A stretch of DNA of 9,895 nucleotides from an uncultured Desulfobulbaceae bacterium (GTDB lineage Bacteria; Desulfobacterota; Desulfobulbia; Desulfobulbales; Desulfobulbaceae). Below are positions 1 to 7,517 of the stretch, piece after piece; the first letter of the stretch is position 1, and each line of letters starts with the position of its first letter. The stretch is taken from the NCBI GenBank assembly GCA_945787305.1, contig CALZIH010000080.1, forward strand, positions 1 to 9,895. The letters are read 5' to 3'. Position numbers and translations under genes: made by a program. Below the pieces are notes generated by a model. The model did not search any database, was not told the DNA's origin, and was given only the letters and a program-made list of their open reading frames with translations.

Positions 1-61
1 GGAACAGGGTTGCTACTCAAAGTAAGCCTCTTCCACTCCACTTATTACGGAATTGCAGCAA

Positions 62-165
62 TGGCTATAGGCCACCTTGGAAAATTACATTTTAGCCCGA
101 TCTCCAGGAGTCTCACAAGTTCGCTTACCTTATCTCGAACGAAAATCTTTATTTATCAAGGCACC
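62..165 (-). repeat. Dispersed repeat R2, copy 1 (short form)
   Basis: This copy lies on the minus strand downstream of ptsI. Its minus-strand sequence shares a 24-bp identical block (107-130) with 7454-7477, and a 17-bp block (131-147) with 7358-7374. Here the two blocks abut; in the second copy they are 79 nt apart. The outer part (67-106) also aligns with 7478-7517 with scattered mismatches, and the start GCCTTGATAAATAAAG resembles 9454-9468. The peptides readable across it are repeat by-products. No clear Rho-independent terminator for ptsI is seen in 1-221. An 8-bp AT-only inverted repeat (150-157 and 174-181) is present but is not terminator-like. Confidence 0.8.
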
Positions 166-221
166 ATATTATCGATAAATATACCATGGCAAATCAACTC
201 ACCCGAACAACGGCTTACATG

Positions 222-2018
222 CTATTGGCAACCAAACTCTTCCGGATAGCGAGCCGGTAAGTAACGGGTCAGGAAGTTGCGAACCTCACCGCCATCGGTA
301 CAGCCAAGCACGGCATGACCAAGTTCCACCAGTTGCCGGTAATCTGAACCGCGTAAAATTCTTCGAACATGGGGAACGGCCGAGGGCCGCATGGACAACT
401 CATCAAGCCCGAGCCCAAGCAACACCGGAGCACTGACAACATCGCCGGCCATCTCACCGCACATGGACACTTCTATTCCCCGACTGTGACCGGCATCAAC
501 AGTCTGCTTGATCATCCGCAACACTGCTGGGTGGAACGGCTCATACATATGGGCCACATATTGATTATTCCGATCAATGGCAAGAGAATACTGAATGAGA
601 TCATTGGTGCCGATACTGAAAAAATCGACTTCGGAAGCCAAGGTATCGGCCATGACTACTGCGCTGGGTACCTCAATCATTATCCCCACCTCAACCTCGG
701 GGTTGAAAGGAACATTTTCATGGGCAAGCTGTTGCATCATCGTTTTAAGTATTCCTTTGACACGATGCAACTCGGAGAGTGAGGAAATCATAGGCAGGAG
801 GATGCGTAATCGGCCATAAACCGAGGCCCTGAGCAGTGCCCGTAACTGGATCCTGAATAAAGCCGGCTCACGGAGAGAATAACGAATGGAACGCAGGCCA
901 AGGGCAGGGTTGCGTTCCAGGTCAAGGCGAAGACTACTGTCGGCAAGATGACTGGTAAATTTATCACCCCCCACATCCAGGGTTCTGATGGTGACTGGCA
1001 TGGGTGACAGGGTCGTTATCAATTCACTGTAGATATCGGTGAGCTGCTCTTCACTGGGAACGTGGTCACGATTGAAAAAATCAAATTCACTTCTAAAAAG
1101 CCCTATACCCTCAGCACCGTAACGGAGGACACTCTGCACCTCTTCGATCCGCTCTATATTACCGGCCAGACAGACCTTATGCCCATCAAGGGTCTCGGAG
1201 TTCAGATGAATATATAACGCCAGGTCTTCAGAGAAGGTACGATGTTGCCGATCGTATTCCCGGTACTGTTCAAGCTGGTTGCGAGTGGGGTTCAGGTAGA
1301 CACGCCCGGAAAAACCATCGAGAATAACCCTGTCACCGGTGGCACAAGACTGGGTGACGTTTTCCAGACCGACTACGGCTGGAATTGCCAGGGAGCGGGC
1401 AACAATGGCTGTATGGGAAGTCATACCGCCAACCTCGGTAAGGAAACCAAGGATGTTCTCTTTTTGCATCCGCAGCGTATCCTCGGGGGAAAAGTCATGG
1501 CCGACGACGATGACCGGAGCATGTATATTGGCAAGAAAATCATCTTCCCTGCCTGCCAGTAGACCAAACACCCTGTCGGCGACATACTTGACATCCGCGT
1601 ACCGCTGTTTGATATATGGATCGGCAATGGCATCAAATTTTTTCTTGATTCGACCCAGGGCCTTTGCCAGAGCCCATTCGGCATTTATTTCCTTTTCCCG
1701 GATGATCTCAACCGTACGGTCAATGATCATCTGGTCTTTGAGCATGAGAATGTGTGAATCAATAATAGAGAGTGCATCGGCTAGGTCATCGGCAAAGGTT
1801 TTGCGCAACTGCCGCAATTCCGACTCGGCCTTGACAACTGCGTTACGAAAGCGAAGGACCTCCTGTTCAACCTCCTCTGCCGGCAGTTGCCTCCAGGCTG
1901 CACGATGTGTGCGCCGTTTCAGTACGAGTATCCTTGCAGAGATTATTCCAGGTGAGGCGCTAAGCCCATACAGAGTCTGCGGTTCACCGTACACGGGATG
2001 GTCTTCTCTGTTTTCCAT
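222..2018 (-). CDS. ptsI: Phosphoenolpyruvate-protein phosphotransferase (PTS enzyme I)
   Basis: Cytoplasmic enzyme I takes phosphate from phosphoenolpyruvate onto a histidine and passes it to HPr. From the chosen start the protein has 598 residues, slightly longer than typical enzyme I (about 570-580). The phosphohistidine is His202 in GGMTSHTAI within the swivelling domain. The C-terminal PEP-binding barrel shows GLFRSEF (about 306-312), LDVGGDK (about 347-353), IMIEVPSAV, the FFSIGTNDL signature (about 466-474) and the catalytic Cys520 in SMCGEMAGD. All key residues are present, so it should be active. There is no N-terminal GAF domain, so it is ordinary EI rather than PtsP/EI-Ntr. The ATG at 2018 overlaps the HPr stop as TGATG, implying translational coupling. 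An in-frame ATG at 2048 would add 10 residues and overlap ptsH more, and is less likely. No EIIA, EIIB or EIIC gene is in the window. Confidence 0.96.
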   Translation of the reverse strand: MENREDHPVYGEPQTLYGLSASPGIISARILVLKRRTHRAAWRQLPAEEVEQEVLRFRNAVVKAESELRQLRKTFADDLADALSIIDSHILMLKDQMIIDRTVEIIREKEINAEWALAKALGRIKKKFDAIADPYIKQRYADVKYVADRVFGLLAGREDDFLANIHAPVIVVGHDFSPEDTLRMQKENILGFLTEVGGMTSHTAIVARSLAIPAVVGLENVTQSCATGDRVILDGFSGRVYLNPTRNQLEQYREYDRQHRTFSEDLALYIHLNSETLDGHKVCLAGNIERIEEVQSVLRYGAEGIGLFRSEFDFFNRDHVPSEEQLTDIYSELITTLSPMPVTIRTLDVGGDKFTSHLADSSLRLDLERNPALGLRSIRYSLREPALFRIQLRALLRASVYGRLRILLPMISSLSELHRVKGILKTMMQQLAHENVPFNPEVEVGIMIEVPSAVVMADTLASEVDFFSIGTNDLIQYSLAIDRNNQYVAHMYEPFHPAVLRMIKQTVDAGHSRGIEVSMCGEMAGDVVSAPVLLGLGLDELSMRPSAVPHVRRILRGSDYRQLVELGHAVLGCTDGGEVRNFLTRYLPARYPEEFGCQ

Positions 2019-2287
2019 CAACCTGTCTTTTCTCCGCTGAGCAGGCACCTGACTTCAGCCAAGGCGTTTTCCGCATTATCCCCATCGGCATGGACGATTA
2101 TTTGACTTCCCTCCACCAGAGCCAGGCTGAGTAATTCAAGAATGGACCCGCAATTCACCTGTTGATCACCGCAACTGATCTGGAGTTCAACGTTCCAATT
2201 TTCAGCAATCTTCGCCAGGTCTACAGCCACCCTGCCGTGAATGCCGCAATGCACGTCAACCTTCATGTTTTCTTTCAGTATGGTCAT
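2018..2287 (-). CDS. ptsH: HPr-like phosphocarrier protein, atypical active-site motif
   Basis: An 89-residue cytoplasmic phosphocarrier that should accept phosphate from enzyme I, encoded immediately downstream with a 1-nt overlap. Length and strand pattern fit HPr (usually 85-90 residues). The active-site loop is CGIHGRV, with His17 as phosphoacceptor and Arg19 kept, but the usual GLHARP becomes GIHGRV, so Ala and Pro are replaced by Gly and Val. The second landmark, around the regulatory Ser46 of other HPr proteins, is NCGSILELLSLAL, with Ser48 in place; phosphorylation by an HPr kinase is therefore possible, but no hprK is seen here. I kept the ATG at 2287 because aligning GIH with GLH gives a family-length N-terminus. 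The ATG at 2266 would remove part of strand one. No good Shine-Dalgarno is visible before either start. The altered loop may point to a regulatory role. Confidence 0.9.
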   Translation of the reverse strand: MTILKENMKVDVHCGIHGRVAVDLAKIAENWNVELQISCGDQQVNCGSILELLSLALVEGSQIIVHADGDNAENALAEVRCLLSGEKTG

Positions 2288-2343
2288 TGGTCGGTGTTGA
2301 AAACAACCTCTCCACCATCAGCGGAAAGGTTATCATTCATTGC

Positions 2344-2402
2344 ATTCTTGTCTTGTGCAGAAGGAATTGTAAACATTTTACAACTCCACCTCATTTTACA
2401 AC
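2344..2402 (-). promoter_or_regulatory. Candidate ptsH promoter, palindrome and direct repeat
   Basis: The 103-nt gap before ptsH is the largest inside the unit. On the minus strand it holds TTTACA (2368-2373), an 18-nt spacer and AAGAAT (2344-2349), a weak sigma70-like pair that would start RNA about 50 nt upstream of the ptsH ATG. The -35-like box sits in a perfect palindrome, TTGTAAA-CAT-TTTACAA (2367-2383). CATTTTACAAC occurs twice (2374-2384 and 2392-2402), the second copy overlapping the stop of the upstream gene. This could be an operator, or chance in AT-rich DNA. Confidence 0.3.
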
Positions 2403-2771
2403 CCGTAACTTGGTTTTGCCTTTTGCCCCTTTTCGATCTTTACGAAGGTCTGGTAATGGCCCAGGCCCGGTCGATTCATAGGGGATACGGACGGGAGCCA
2501 TAAATCGCTTTTTTCCGCCCATGGTAAAAATTTCCTGGCCACACATCTGATCCATTCTCAAGGTCCAGGTCATCGGTTGCAACGGCACCGACAACATATG
2601 CATACTCACATGCCACCACTCATCTTTTCGACTGAAATCACGACTGATCTCCTTGACAACGGCAAAGGCCAGCATCTGTGGTTCTTCGGCAGCAAGGAGA
2701 GCTATATCACCGGCCTCAAGAGTATCTTTAAAGTCAATCAGCTTTTTCAACTCTGCTACCACGTCCTCCAT
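2391..2771 (-). CDS. Conserved-looking hypothetical protein, cytoplasmic
   Basis: I cannot name this protein. From the chosen ATG it has 126 residues, no signal peptide and no membrane segment. The middle alternates short hydrophobic strands and charged turns (LEAGDIALLAAEEP, then AFAVVKEISRD). A Trp-rich stretch follows (EWWHVSMHMLSVPLQP, then TWTLR), then QEIFTMGGKKRFM. The last 20 residues are very basic. From memory, the WW-V, P-x-TW-x-L and FTM-G spacing resembles a small uncharacterised protein family of deltaproteobacteria; this is unverified. The start at 2771 is chosen because AAGGGAGG lies 4 nt upstream, the best ribosome binding site in the unit. A TTG at 2834, overlapping the preceding stop as TTGA, or an ATG at 2819 would give 147 or 142 residues. 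It sits between the exported protein and ptsH in the same orientation. Confidence 0.75.
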   Translation of the reverse strand: MEDVVAELKKLIDFKDTLEAGDIALLAAEEPQMLAFAVVKEISRDFSRKDEWWHVSMHMLSVPLQPMTWTLRMDQMCGQEIFTMGGKKRFMAPVRIPYESTGPGPLPDLRKDRKGAKGKTKLRVVK

Positions 2772-2830
2772 ACTGCCTCCCTTAAGTTCTTGTATTTCCG
2801 TCCTGAAGTTTCGCGACATGTCACGTACTT

Positions 2831-4543
2831 TCAATTGTCAGCACTCAACACGGCAGATTGGAGCACAAGCTCGTCCTCTGCAGTATAACTCCGCACCGCC
2901 ATTGCCTTAAACATCATGAGACCGTCAAGCAAGGGTTCAACCGCCTGATCGATCAAAATCTTACTCTGTGCACCGGCCCGTTCATCACGTATTGCGATAA
3001 TAGTTCCCAACCAAGAGGCCAATTCTTTCAGTCCATCAATCAGCTGGATCGTCCGGGCAAAAAATACCAGATTATTCTTCTGCTGCAGTCCCATATCCAC
3101 TTTCATAAAATCAGGATCATGTATCAGCATGGACCCGCTCGGTTTGAGCACAGCATTAATCTGGTCCCGCCCATCGGCGAAGATCAGATGATCATCCAGC
3201 AAGGCAAAGGATGGCTGCATGAGCCCACCTGCGGCCTGAATGGAAATGACATCCACTCCGGCAACCATATCACGACGCACCGGTAAATCGGCAATAAATT
3301 TTTCCAACAATATTTGAATATGCGAACGATTGAGCATTTCAACGCAAAAATATACCCTGGGAACCGGAAAGAAACCGGAAGTTTTAATCTCTTTGATATG
3401 CAATCCGATCTGCTGGCCGAACAGGCCAAGAAAATCTTCTATATGCATAGCTGTATAGCGATGGACAAGATTTGCAAGATTTTCCGCCCGCTTGAGATCA
3501 AGATCAGATGCATCTTTGAGTTTTTCTTGCCACCAGGTGGGCAAGTCAAGCCAGTTCGACCAGAAATAGGTAAGAAGATCCGCCGGCATGTCACCAATTT
3601 TTGGATCCACATCGGGTGGGCGCAAATAAATACGTTTCTGAAAAACAGGCAAATCAGTTGCATCGAACCGGACAATGGAGGTAAAGGTATGCATCCCTTG
3701 TAAAGGCTGATGAAACCACACGGCCTGTTGGACCCCGCGTTCAACCTTCTGTGCCGTCAACAGGGAATCAGGCGAGGTGCCGGCCTTGCTTTCCGTTATT
3801 GTTTCAAGTCTGGGTTTCAAGGAAGCCACATCCACATACAGAAAAAATTTATCCCGTCCTTCGGCCCGCTGTTTTAACTCCATATAGTCAGCTCGGTCCG
3901 CCAGTCCTCCACCTTTTTGAATGATCCGGCCAAGCAGGAGGTCAAGACATTGCCGAATGGGGCCTGGGTCAAAGGCTGCAACCAGAAGTTCGTTATTGGT
4001 GGAAAAGTATACATACTGTCCATTTTTCAGCTGATAGCAATGAATGGAATATCCCTGGTACGTACTATCAGCCAATCTCTGCATACCGGATAATCGACCA
4101 AAAAAAGAATGAAGCAACGCTGTTTTTCGACCGGAGGTGTTCAGAAAAACCATCTCCTTGCGAAGGGAAGAAAAAGATGCATCTTCTTGTTCTTTTGACG
4201 CAAGCAAGGCAACGATACTTCTTGTATTGAAAAGTTCTCGAAACACCGGACTTTCTGCAAACCGATTCCAATTCGTGGCAATCCTCTTCACTTCTTCTCT
4301 GTCTTCCTGATTCAATCCAAGGGCACGAAGGATCAATGGCCAGTCCATAGCCCATATTTTCTTTCCCAATGGACTCTCTAACAAAACTTGATAAGAGCTG
4401 GCCGGGCTGTCCCATTCGACAACGATGTCACTGTTGGGAGGTATCAGGGCAAGGAGATCCAGGTCATCCTCTTTGACAAGAAGGAATGAAACGCCATAGA
4501 CTACCAGCAAAAATACAAAAAATAAAAAAAGGCGGTGCTTCAT
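2831..4543 (-). CDS. Membrane-anchored exported protein of unknown function
   Basis: A 570-residue protein starting MKHRLFLFFVFLLVVYGVSF: two basic residues, then about 17 hydrophobic ones and no lipobox. It is therefore either secreted or, more likely, held by one N-terminal helix with the rest in the periplasm. After the helix comes LALIPPNSDIVVEWDSP, the 'proteins as barriers' style opening seen in DUF3352-like exported proteins; that family link is only a guess. The rest is mixed alpha/beta with repeated blocks such as DKFFLYVDVASLKP and PSFALLDDHLIFADG, which suggest two or more related domains. No catalytic motif is recognised. The ATG at 4543 puts the hydrophobic helix at the N-terminus and leaves 10 nt after the kinase stop. 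A longer frame from 4639 would overlap the kinase by 86 nt and bury the signal helix. The tight spacing suggests that it works with, or is co-controlled with, the kinase. Confidence 0.85.
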   Translation of the reverse strand: MKHRLFLFFVFLLVVYGVSFLLVKEDDLDLLALIPPNSDIVVEWDSPASSYQVLLESPLGKKIWAMDWPLILRALGLNQEDREEVKRIATNWNRFAESPVFRELFNTRSIVALLASKEQEDASFSSLRKEMVFLNTSGRKTALLHSFFGRLSGMQRLADSTYQGYSIHCYQLKNGQYVYFSTNNELLVAAFDPGPIRQCLDLLLGRIIQKGGGLADRADYMELKQRAEGRDKFFLYVDVASLKPRLETITESKAGTSPDSLLTAQKVERGVQQAVWFHQPLQGMHTFTSIVRFDATDLPVFQKRIYLRPPDVDPKIGDMPADLLTYFWSNWLDLPTWWQEKLKDASDLDLKRAENLANLVHRYTAMHIEDFLGLFGQQIGLHIKEIKTSGFFPVPRVYFCVEMLNRSHIQILLEKFIADLPVRRDMVAGVDVISIQAAGGLMQPSFALLDDHLIFADGRDQINAVLKPSGSMLIHDPDFMKVDMGLQQKNNLVFFARTIQLIDGLKELASWLGTIIAIRDERAGAQSKILIDQAVEPLLDGLMMFKAMAVRSYTAEDELVLQSAVLSADN

Positions 4544-4553
4544 GGTCAAAATA

Positions 4554-7184
4554 TCAACTGCGTATTTTCGCTGTGGTTGGCTTGGTGTTGCTTCTAAGGA
4601 GGTAGCTTTCCAAAAGAGACAGCAGCAATTCCTCATCAATGGGTTTGGCTAAATAGTTGTCCATGCCGGCGGCAAGACATTTTTTCCGGTCATCCTCCAT
4701 GGCATGGGCAGTCATTGCAATAATAGGGATATGACCGCCGTCAACCTTTTCCTGTGCCCTGATCCTTGCCACGGCCTCATAGCCGTCCATTTCCGGCATT
4801 TGGATATCCATTAAAATACAGTCATAGTTTCCTTCCTGCCAGGCGTTTACCGCTTCCAAACCATTTGTAACGGTATCGACCAGAAGGCCGGCTCGGGAGA
4901 GAAGAACCTCAGTCAGTGTAATATTGACGAACTCATCATCAGCCAGCAGGACGGAATATCCCTTAACCGATAGTTTTTTCTCGGTATCAATTTCTTCATG
5001 GGGAGAAGACTCGAGGGTGATTTCATCGGAAGCGATCTGAAATGGAATGGAAAAATAAAACCTTGTTCCCTTGCCCTGCTCACTGTCAAAATGCACATCG
5101 CCCCCCATCAAACGAACAAATTGTCTGGTAATGGCAAGCCCCAGTCCTGTGCCGCCATACCGCCGTGAATGGGTAGCGTCAACCTGGGTAAAGGCCTCAA
5201 AAATAGTGTCTTGCATGGCAGTGTCAATACCGATGCCGGTATCCTGTACTTCAAAAAACAACCGTACCCTGTCGGTGTCAAACCGCGATTGCAAAGAAAC
5301 CTTGATAGTGACTCCTCCCTCATGGGTAAACTTCATCCCGTTGCCGACCAGGTTTATGAGAACCTGGGTTAGTTTGATGGAATCACCAATCAGCTTATCA
5401 GGCACATCCGGCTGAATTTCACAGTACAGCTGCAGCCCTTTTTCCTGAGCAAGCACCTCCAGATTATGCAGCGGTTCTGCAAAAATCATACGCAGGGAAA
5501 ACTCCTGCTTGTTGAGTTCAAAGCGACCGGCTTCCACTTTGGAAAAATCAAGAATAGCGTTGATGATGGACAACAGACGATTTCCCGAGCTGTAGATGAG
5601 TTCCAGATGTTTACGTTGCTCGTCGGACAGTTCTTCATCCAACAAGAGTTTGGAAAGGCCGATGATCCCGTTCATGGGTGTCCGTATTTCATGGCTCATG
5701 TTAGCAAGAAAATCGCTTTTTGCCCTTGAAGCGGCCTCGGCATGTACCCTGGCATCTTCGAGTTCTCTTTCCACGGTCTTCTGTTTTGTAATATCCTGCA
5801 CAACCCAGACGACTCCAAAAGATAGATTTCTTGGTGAAATCGCTTTTCCGCTGAGGGTACAGGGTACTAAGGTCCCATCTTTCTTCACGAGTGTGTATTC
5901 AATCTGTTCAAGATCACGACGGGCGAGTTGGCGGGCATAGGTCATGACAAAATACCGAAACAATTTCCGACTAGGAAAAAACATCCGAATATCACCCATG
6001 AATATTTCCTCTAGGGTGTAGCCGAAAATCTCGCCCATTCGCTCGTTGACACTGATTACCCGACCATCACGAATCATGAGAATCCCGACCAGACTGGCAC
6101 TGAAAATAGTTTCAAGTTCACGCTTGGTTTCCCTACGCGCGGCTTCGGCTCGAACGCTACGGTTCCGTCCCCGGAGCACGGCCTCGTTCAGTTGCCGTTC
6201 CTTACCCGAATACAGGGTCATCATAATCAGCATTACACCGGCAGCAAGAACCAGCAATCCACCGGCGAGTATCAATATCCAGGGGAAAGGGGCTGGTTGA
6301 AAAACAACCACCTGCCATCCCTCAAGATCGATGGGATGTTTATAAACCAATGTTCTGGTGCCCTGCCAGGAGATAACGCTATCATGTAAGGAAAAGGGCA
6401 AGGGCTCCAGGGGAAGATCACTAAACTGGCGACCGGAACGAATTCTTTGCAGTGCAGTGGCGGAAAGAGGGTATCCGGCACGAAAAAGTAAGTTTTTTCG
6501 ATTAGCAGAAAAGATAATCCCTTCCGGAGACATCAGAAATGCGACCTGGTTAACGTTTTCTGCGTTGAAAAATGAGTCAATGGTGGTCAGGTCAATCTTC
6601 ACCGCCAGTACACCAATCGGTAAGCCATTGCCGCTTTGCCGTACCGGCGAGCTGAAATACACCCCTCTTTCTCCAGTCGTTACGCCGACAGCTGCATATT
6701 GGGCCGGTTTTCCATTTATGGCCTGACTGAAGTAGGGGCGAAAACTGTAGTTGTTGCCGGTAAGGGTCTCTTTTTCGACACCGTATGGAGAACATCCGAT
6801 TACAGTCCCGTTTCGGTTAAGCACGTAGACAATCGAGGCATCAAGAACCTCCTTGGCTGTGGTCAAAACCTGAACGAGCTGCTTGTTGTCAGGTGAGCTA
6901 TTGCCAAGACAGACATCGATGACGCCCTGCTTGAGGGCTAAATTATTAGCGGCATCTCTAAAATGCTGAACAATGAAATCATTGATTTGAAAAGCAAGAT
7001 GATCGGTGGTGATTTCCAGGCGACTTCGATACAGCATCCGCACCAGACGATCGCTGCCGAAAAACACAAAACCAATGGCAAAAAGCGTCAAGATACAGAT
7101 AATGACAATGACCAAGCGTGGTGTATTCTCCTGCTGCCTGGAAGGTAAGTCACTGTTGAGGGTATGAGTTGAAATATTTCGCAT
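4554..7184 (-). CDS. Membrane hybrid sensor histidine kinase (Cache-PAS-HisKA-HATPase-REC)
   Basis: An 876-residue inner-membrane sensor. Helix one spans about residues 24-43 and helix two about 300-325; between them lies a roughly 250-residue extracytoplasmic domain of double-Cache type (VYVLNRNGTVIG, FRPYFSQAINGKP, GVLAVKIDLT). A PAS domain follows (about 355-470), including GILMIRDGRVISVNERM, FGYTLEEI and a VVQDITKQK end. The kinase core has the H-box FLANMSHEIRTPMNG (His498), an N-box NLVGNGMKFT with Gly in the usual Ala place, DTGIGI (Asp648) and YGGTGLGLAI. The C-terminal receiver has LLADDE (Asp749/Asp750), the phosphoacceptor Asp793 in LMDIQMPEMDGYEA, Thr825 and Lys847. All key residues are intact. 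There is no Hpt domain, so an outside Hpt protein is needed for onward transfer. It has no clear Shine-Dalgarno before the ATG. It heads the unit, with the exported protein 10 nt downstream. The ligand is unknown. Confidence 0.95.
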   Translation of the reverse strand: MRNISTHTLNSDLPSRQQENTPRLVIVIICILTLFAIGFVFFGSDRLVRMLYRSRLEITTDHLAFQINDFIVQHFRDAANNLALKQGVIDVCLGNSSPDNKQLVQVLTTAKEVLDASIVYVLNRNGTVIGCSPYGVEKETLTGNNYSFRPYFSQAINGKPAQYAAVGVTTGERGVYFSSPVRQSGNGLPIGVLAVKIDLTTIDSFFNAENVNQVAFLMSPEGIIFSANRKNLLFRAGYPLSATALQRIRSGRQFSDLPLEPLPFSLHDSVISWQGTRTLVYKHPIDLEGWQVVVFQPAPFPWILILAGGLLVLAAGVMLIMMTLYSGKERQLNEAVLRGRNRSVRAEAARRETKRELETIFSASLVGILMIRDGRVISVNERMGEIFGYTLEEIFMGDIRMFFPSRKLFRYFVMTYARQLARRDLEQIEYTLVKKDGTLVPCTLSGKAISPRNLSFGVVWVVQDITKQKTVERELEDARVHAEAASRAKSDFLANMSHEIRTPMNGIIGLSKLLLDEELSDEQRKHLELIYSSGNRLLSIINAILDFSKVEAGRFELNKQEFSLRMIFAEPLHNLEVLAQEKGLQLYCEIQPDVPDKLIGDSIKLTQVLINLVGNGMKFTHEGGVTIKVSLQSRFDTDRVRLFFEVQDTGIGIDTAMQDTIFEAFTQVDATHSRRYGGTGLGLAITRQFVRLMGGDVHFDSEQGKGTRFYFSIPFQIASDEITLESSPHEEIDTEKKLSVKGYSVLLADDEFVNITLTEVLLSRAGLLVDTVTNGLEAVNAWQEGNYDCILMDIQMPEMDGYEAVARIRAQEKVDGGHIPIIAMTAHAMEDDRKKCLAAGMDNYLAKPIDEELLLSLLESYLLRSNTKPTTAKIRS

Positions 7185-7270
7185 TGGACCAGAAGAGCAA
7201 ATGATGCACGAACCGTCGCCACTGCTATGGAGCAGGTTTCATTGTGCCTGGATGAAAGCAATGCTCACTT

Positions 7271-7299
7271 GAGAAGAGAACAGCGTTTCAGGACGCTGT
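7271..7299 (-). terminator. Possible terminator between the two kinase genes
   Basis: On the minus strand, ACAGCGT-CCTGAA-ACGCTGT forms a perfect 7-bp stem with a 6-nt loop (7280-7299), followed by TCTCTTCTC, which is pyrimidine-rich but not a clean T-run. It lies about 215 nt past the stop of the receiver-kinase and about 95 nt before the hybrid kinase start. It could end the upstream transcript or act as a leader hairpin. Confidence 0.35.
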
Positions 7300-7318
7300 C
7301 AGATTACACCCAATTCTT

Positions 7319-7347
7319 GTCGGTGGCGAGGCTTTTTACGACACCGA
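7319..7347 (+). repeat. Repeat R1 core, copy a
   Basis: This 29-nt stretch is identical to 8736-8764. It begins GTCGGTGGCGAGG and ends TTTACGACACCGA. In the 8736 copy the ends pair as GTCGGTG with CACCGAC (7 bp) around a 16-nt loop; here the last base is T, leaving 6 bp plus a possible G-T pair. It runs straight into repeat R2. The two cores are in direct orientation 1417 bp apart and enclose the receiver-kinase gene. Confidence 0.85.
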
Positions 7348-7517
7348 TAAAAATTAGGATTTTCGTTCGAGATAAAGTAAGCGTAGACTTCGAGGCATGC
7401 GAATATTTTTACCACAGGCAGGATATTCCGCGGAAAAAAACTTGAACATAACGAGGTAAGCGAACTTGTGAGACTCCGGGAGATCGGGAAAAAGTACAAT
7501 TATTCAAGGTAGCCTTA
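7345..7517 (+). repeat. Dispersed repeat R2, copy 2 (long form)
   Basis: This is the longest R2 copy. The blocks 7358-7374 and 7454-7477 match the contiguous 41-bp block of copy 1 exactly, but are separated here by 79 nt (7375-7453). AAGTAAGCG (7375-7383) and AGGTAAGCG (7454-7462) flank that segment as 9-nt direct repeats differing at one base. Inside it TTCGAG recurs (7366-7371 and 7389-7394). The distal end aligns with copy 1 up to the stop codon of the receiver-kinase gene, so the repeat supplies that stop or abuts it. Confidence 0.8.

Larger units (their letters stand above)
7185..7514. other. Intergenic region with hairpin and R1/R2 repeats
   Basis: This 330-nt gap has no credible gene. 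The 134 nt next to the kinase (7185-7318) hold a hairpin at 7280-7299. The remainder is R1 core plus the long form of R2, which runs right to the stop codon of the next gene. Readable frames across it, such as one on the minus strand at 7299-7499, repeat the same peptide as the frame over copy 1 at the left end, as expected of a repeat and not of a gene. I found no convincing promoter for the hybrid kinase. Confidence 0.7.

Noticed and set aside
150..181. Rho-independent terminator of ptsI
   Set aside because: The stem is eight A/T-only pairs with a 16-nt loop and no T-run on the minus strand.
10..249. A plus-strand 79-codon frame over the left end
   Set aside because: Its middle (ISRSLTSSLT) is the translation of repeat R2 and recurs in a frame at 7299-7499; the ends overlap ptsI antisense. 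No ribosome binding site or family likeness.
1339..2040. A 233-codon plus-strand frame
   Set aside because: It lies wholly antisense to ptsI, is rich in Ser and Arg, as mirror frames of such genes often are, and has no domain.
7299..7499. A minus-strand 66-codon frame between the two kinase genes
   Set aside because: It is entirely repeat R1 core plus R2. The shared peptide with the left-end frame reflects DNA repeat identity, not protein conservation.
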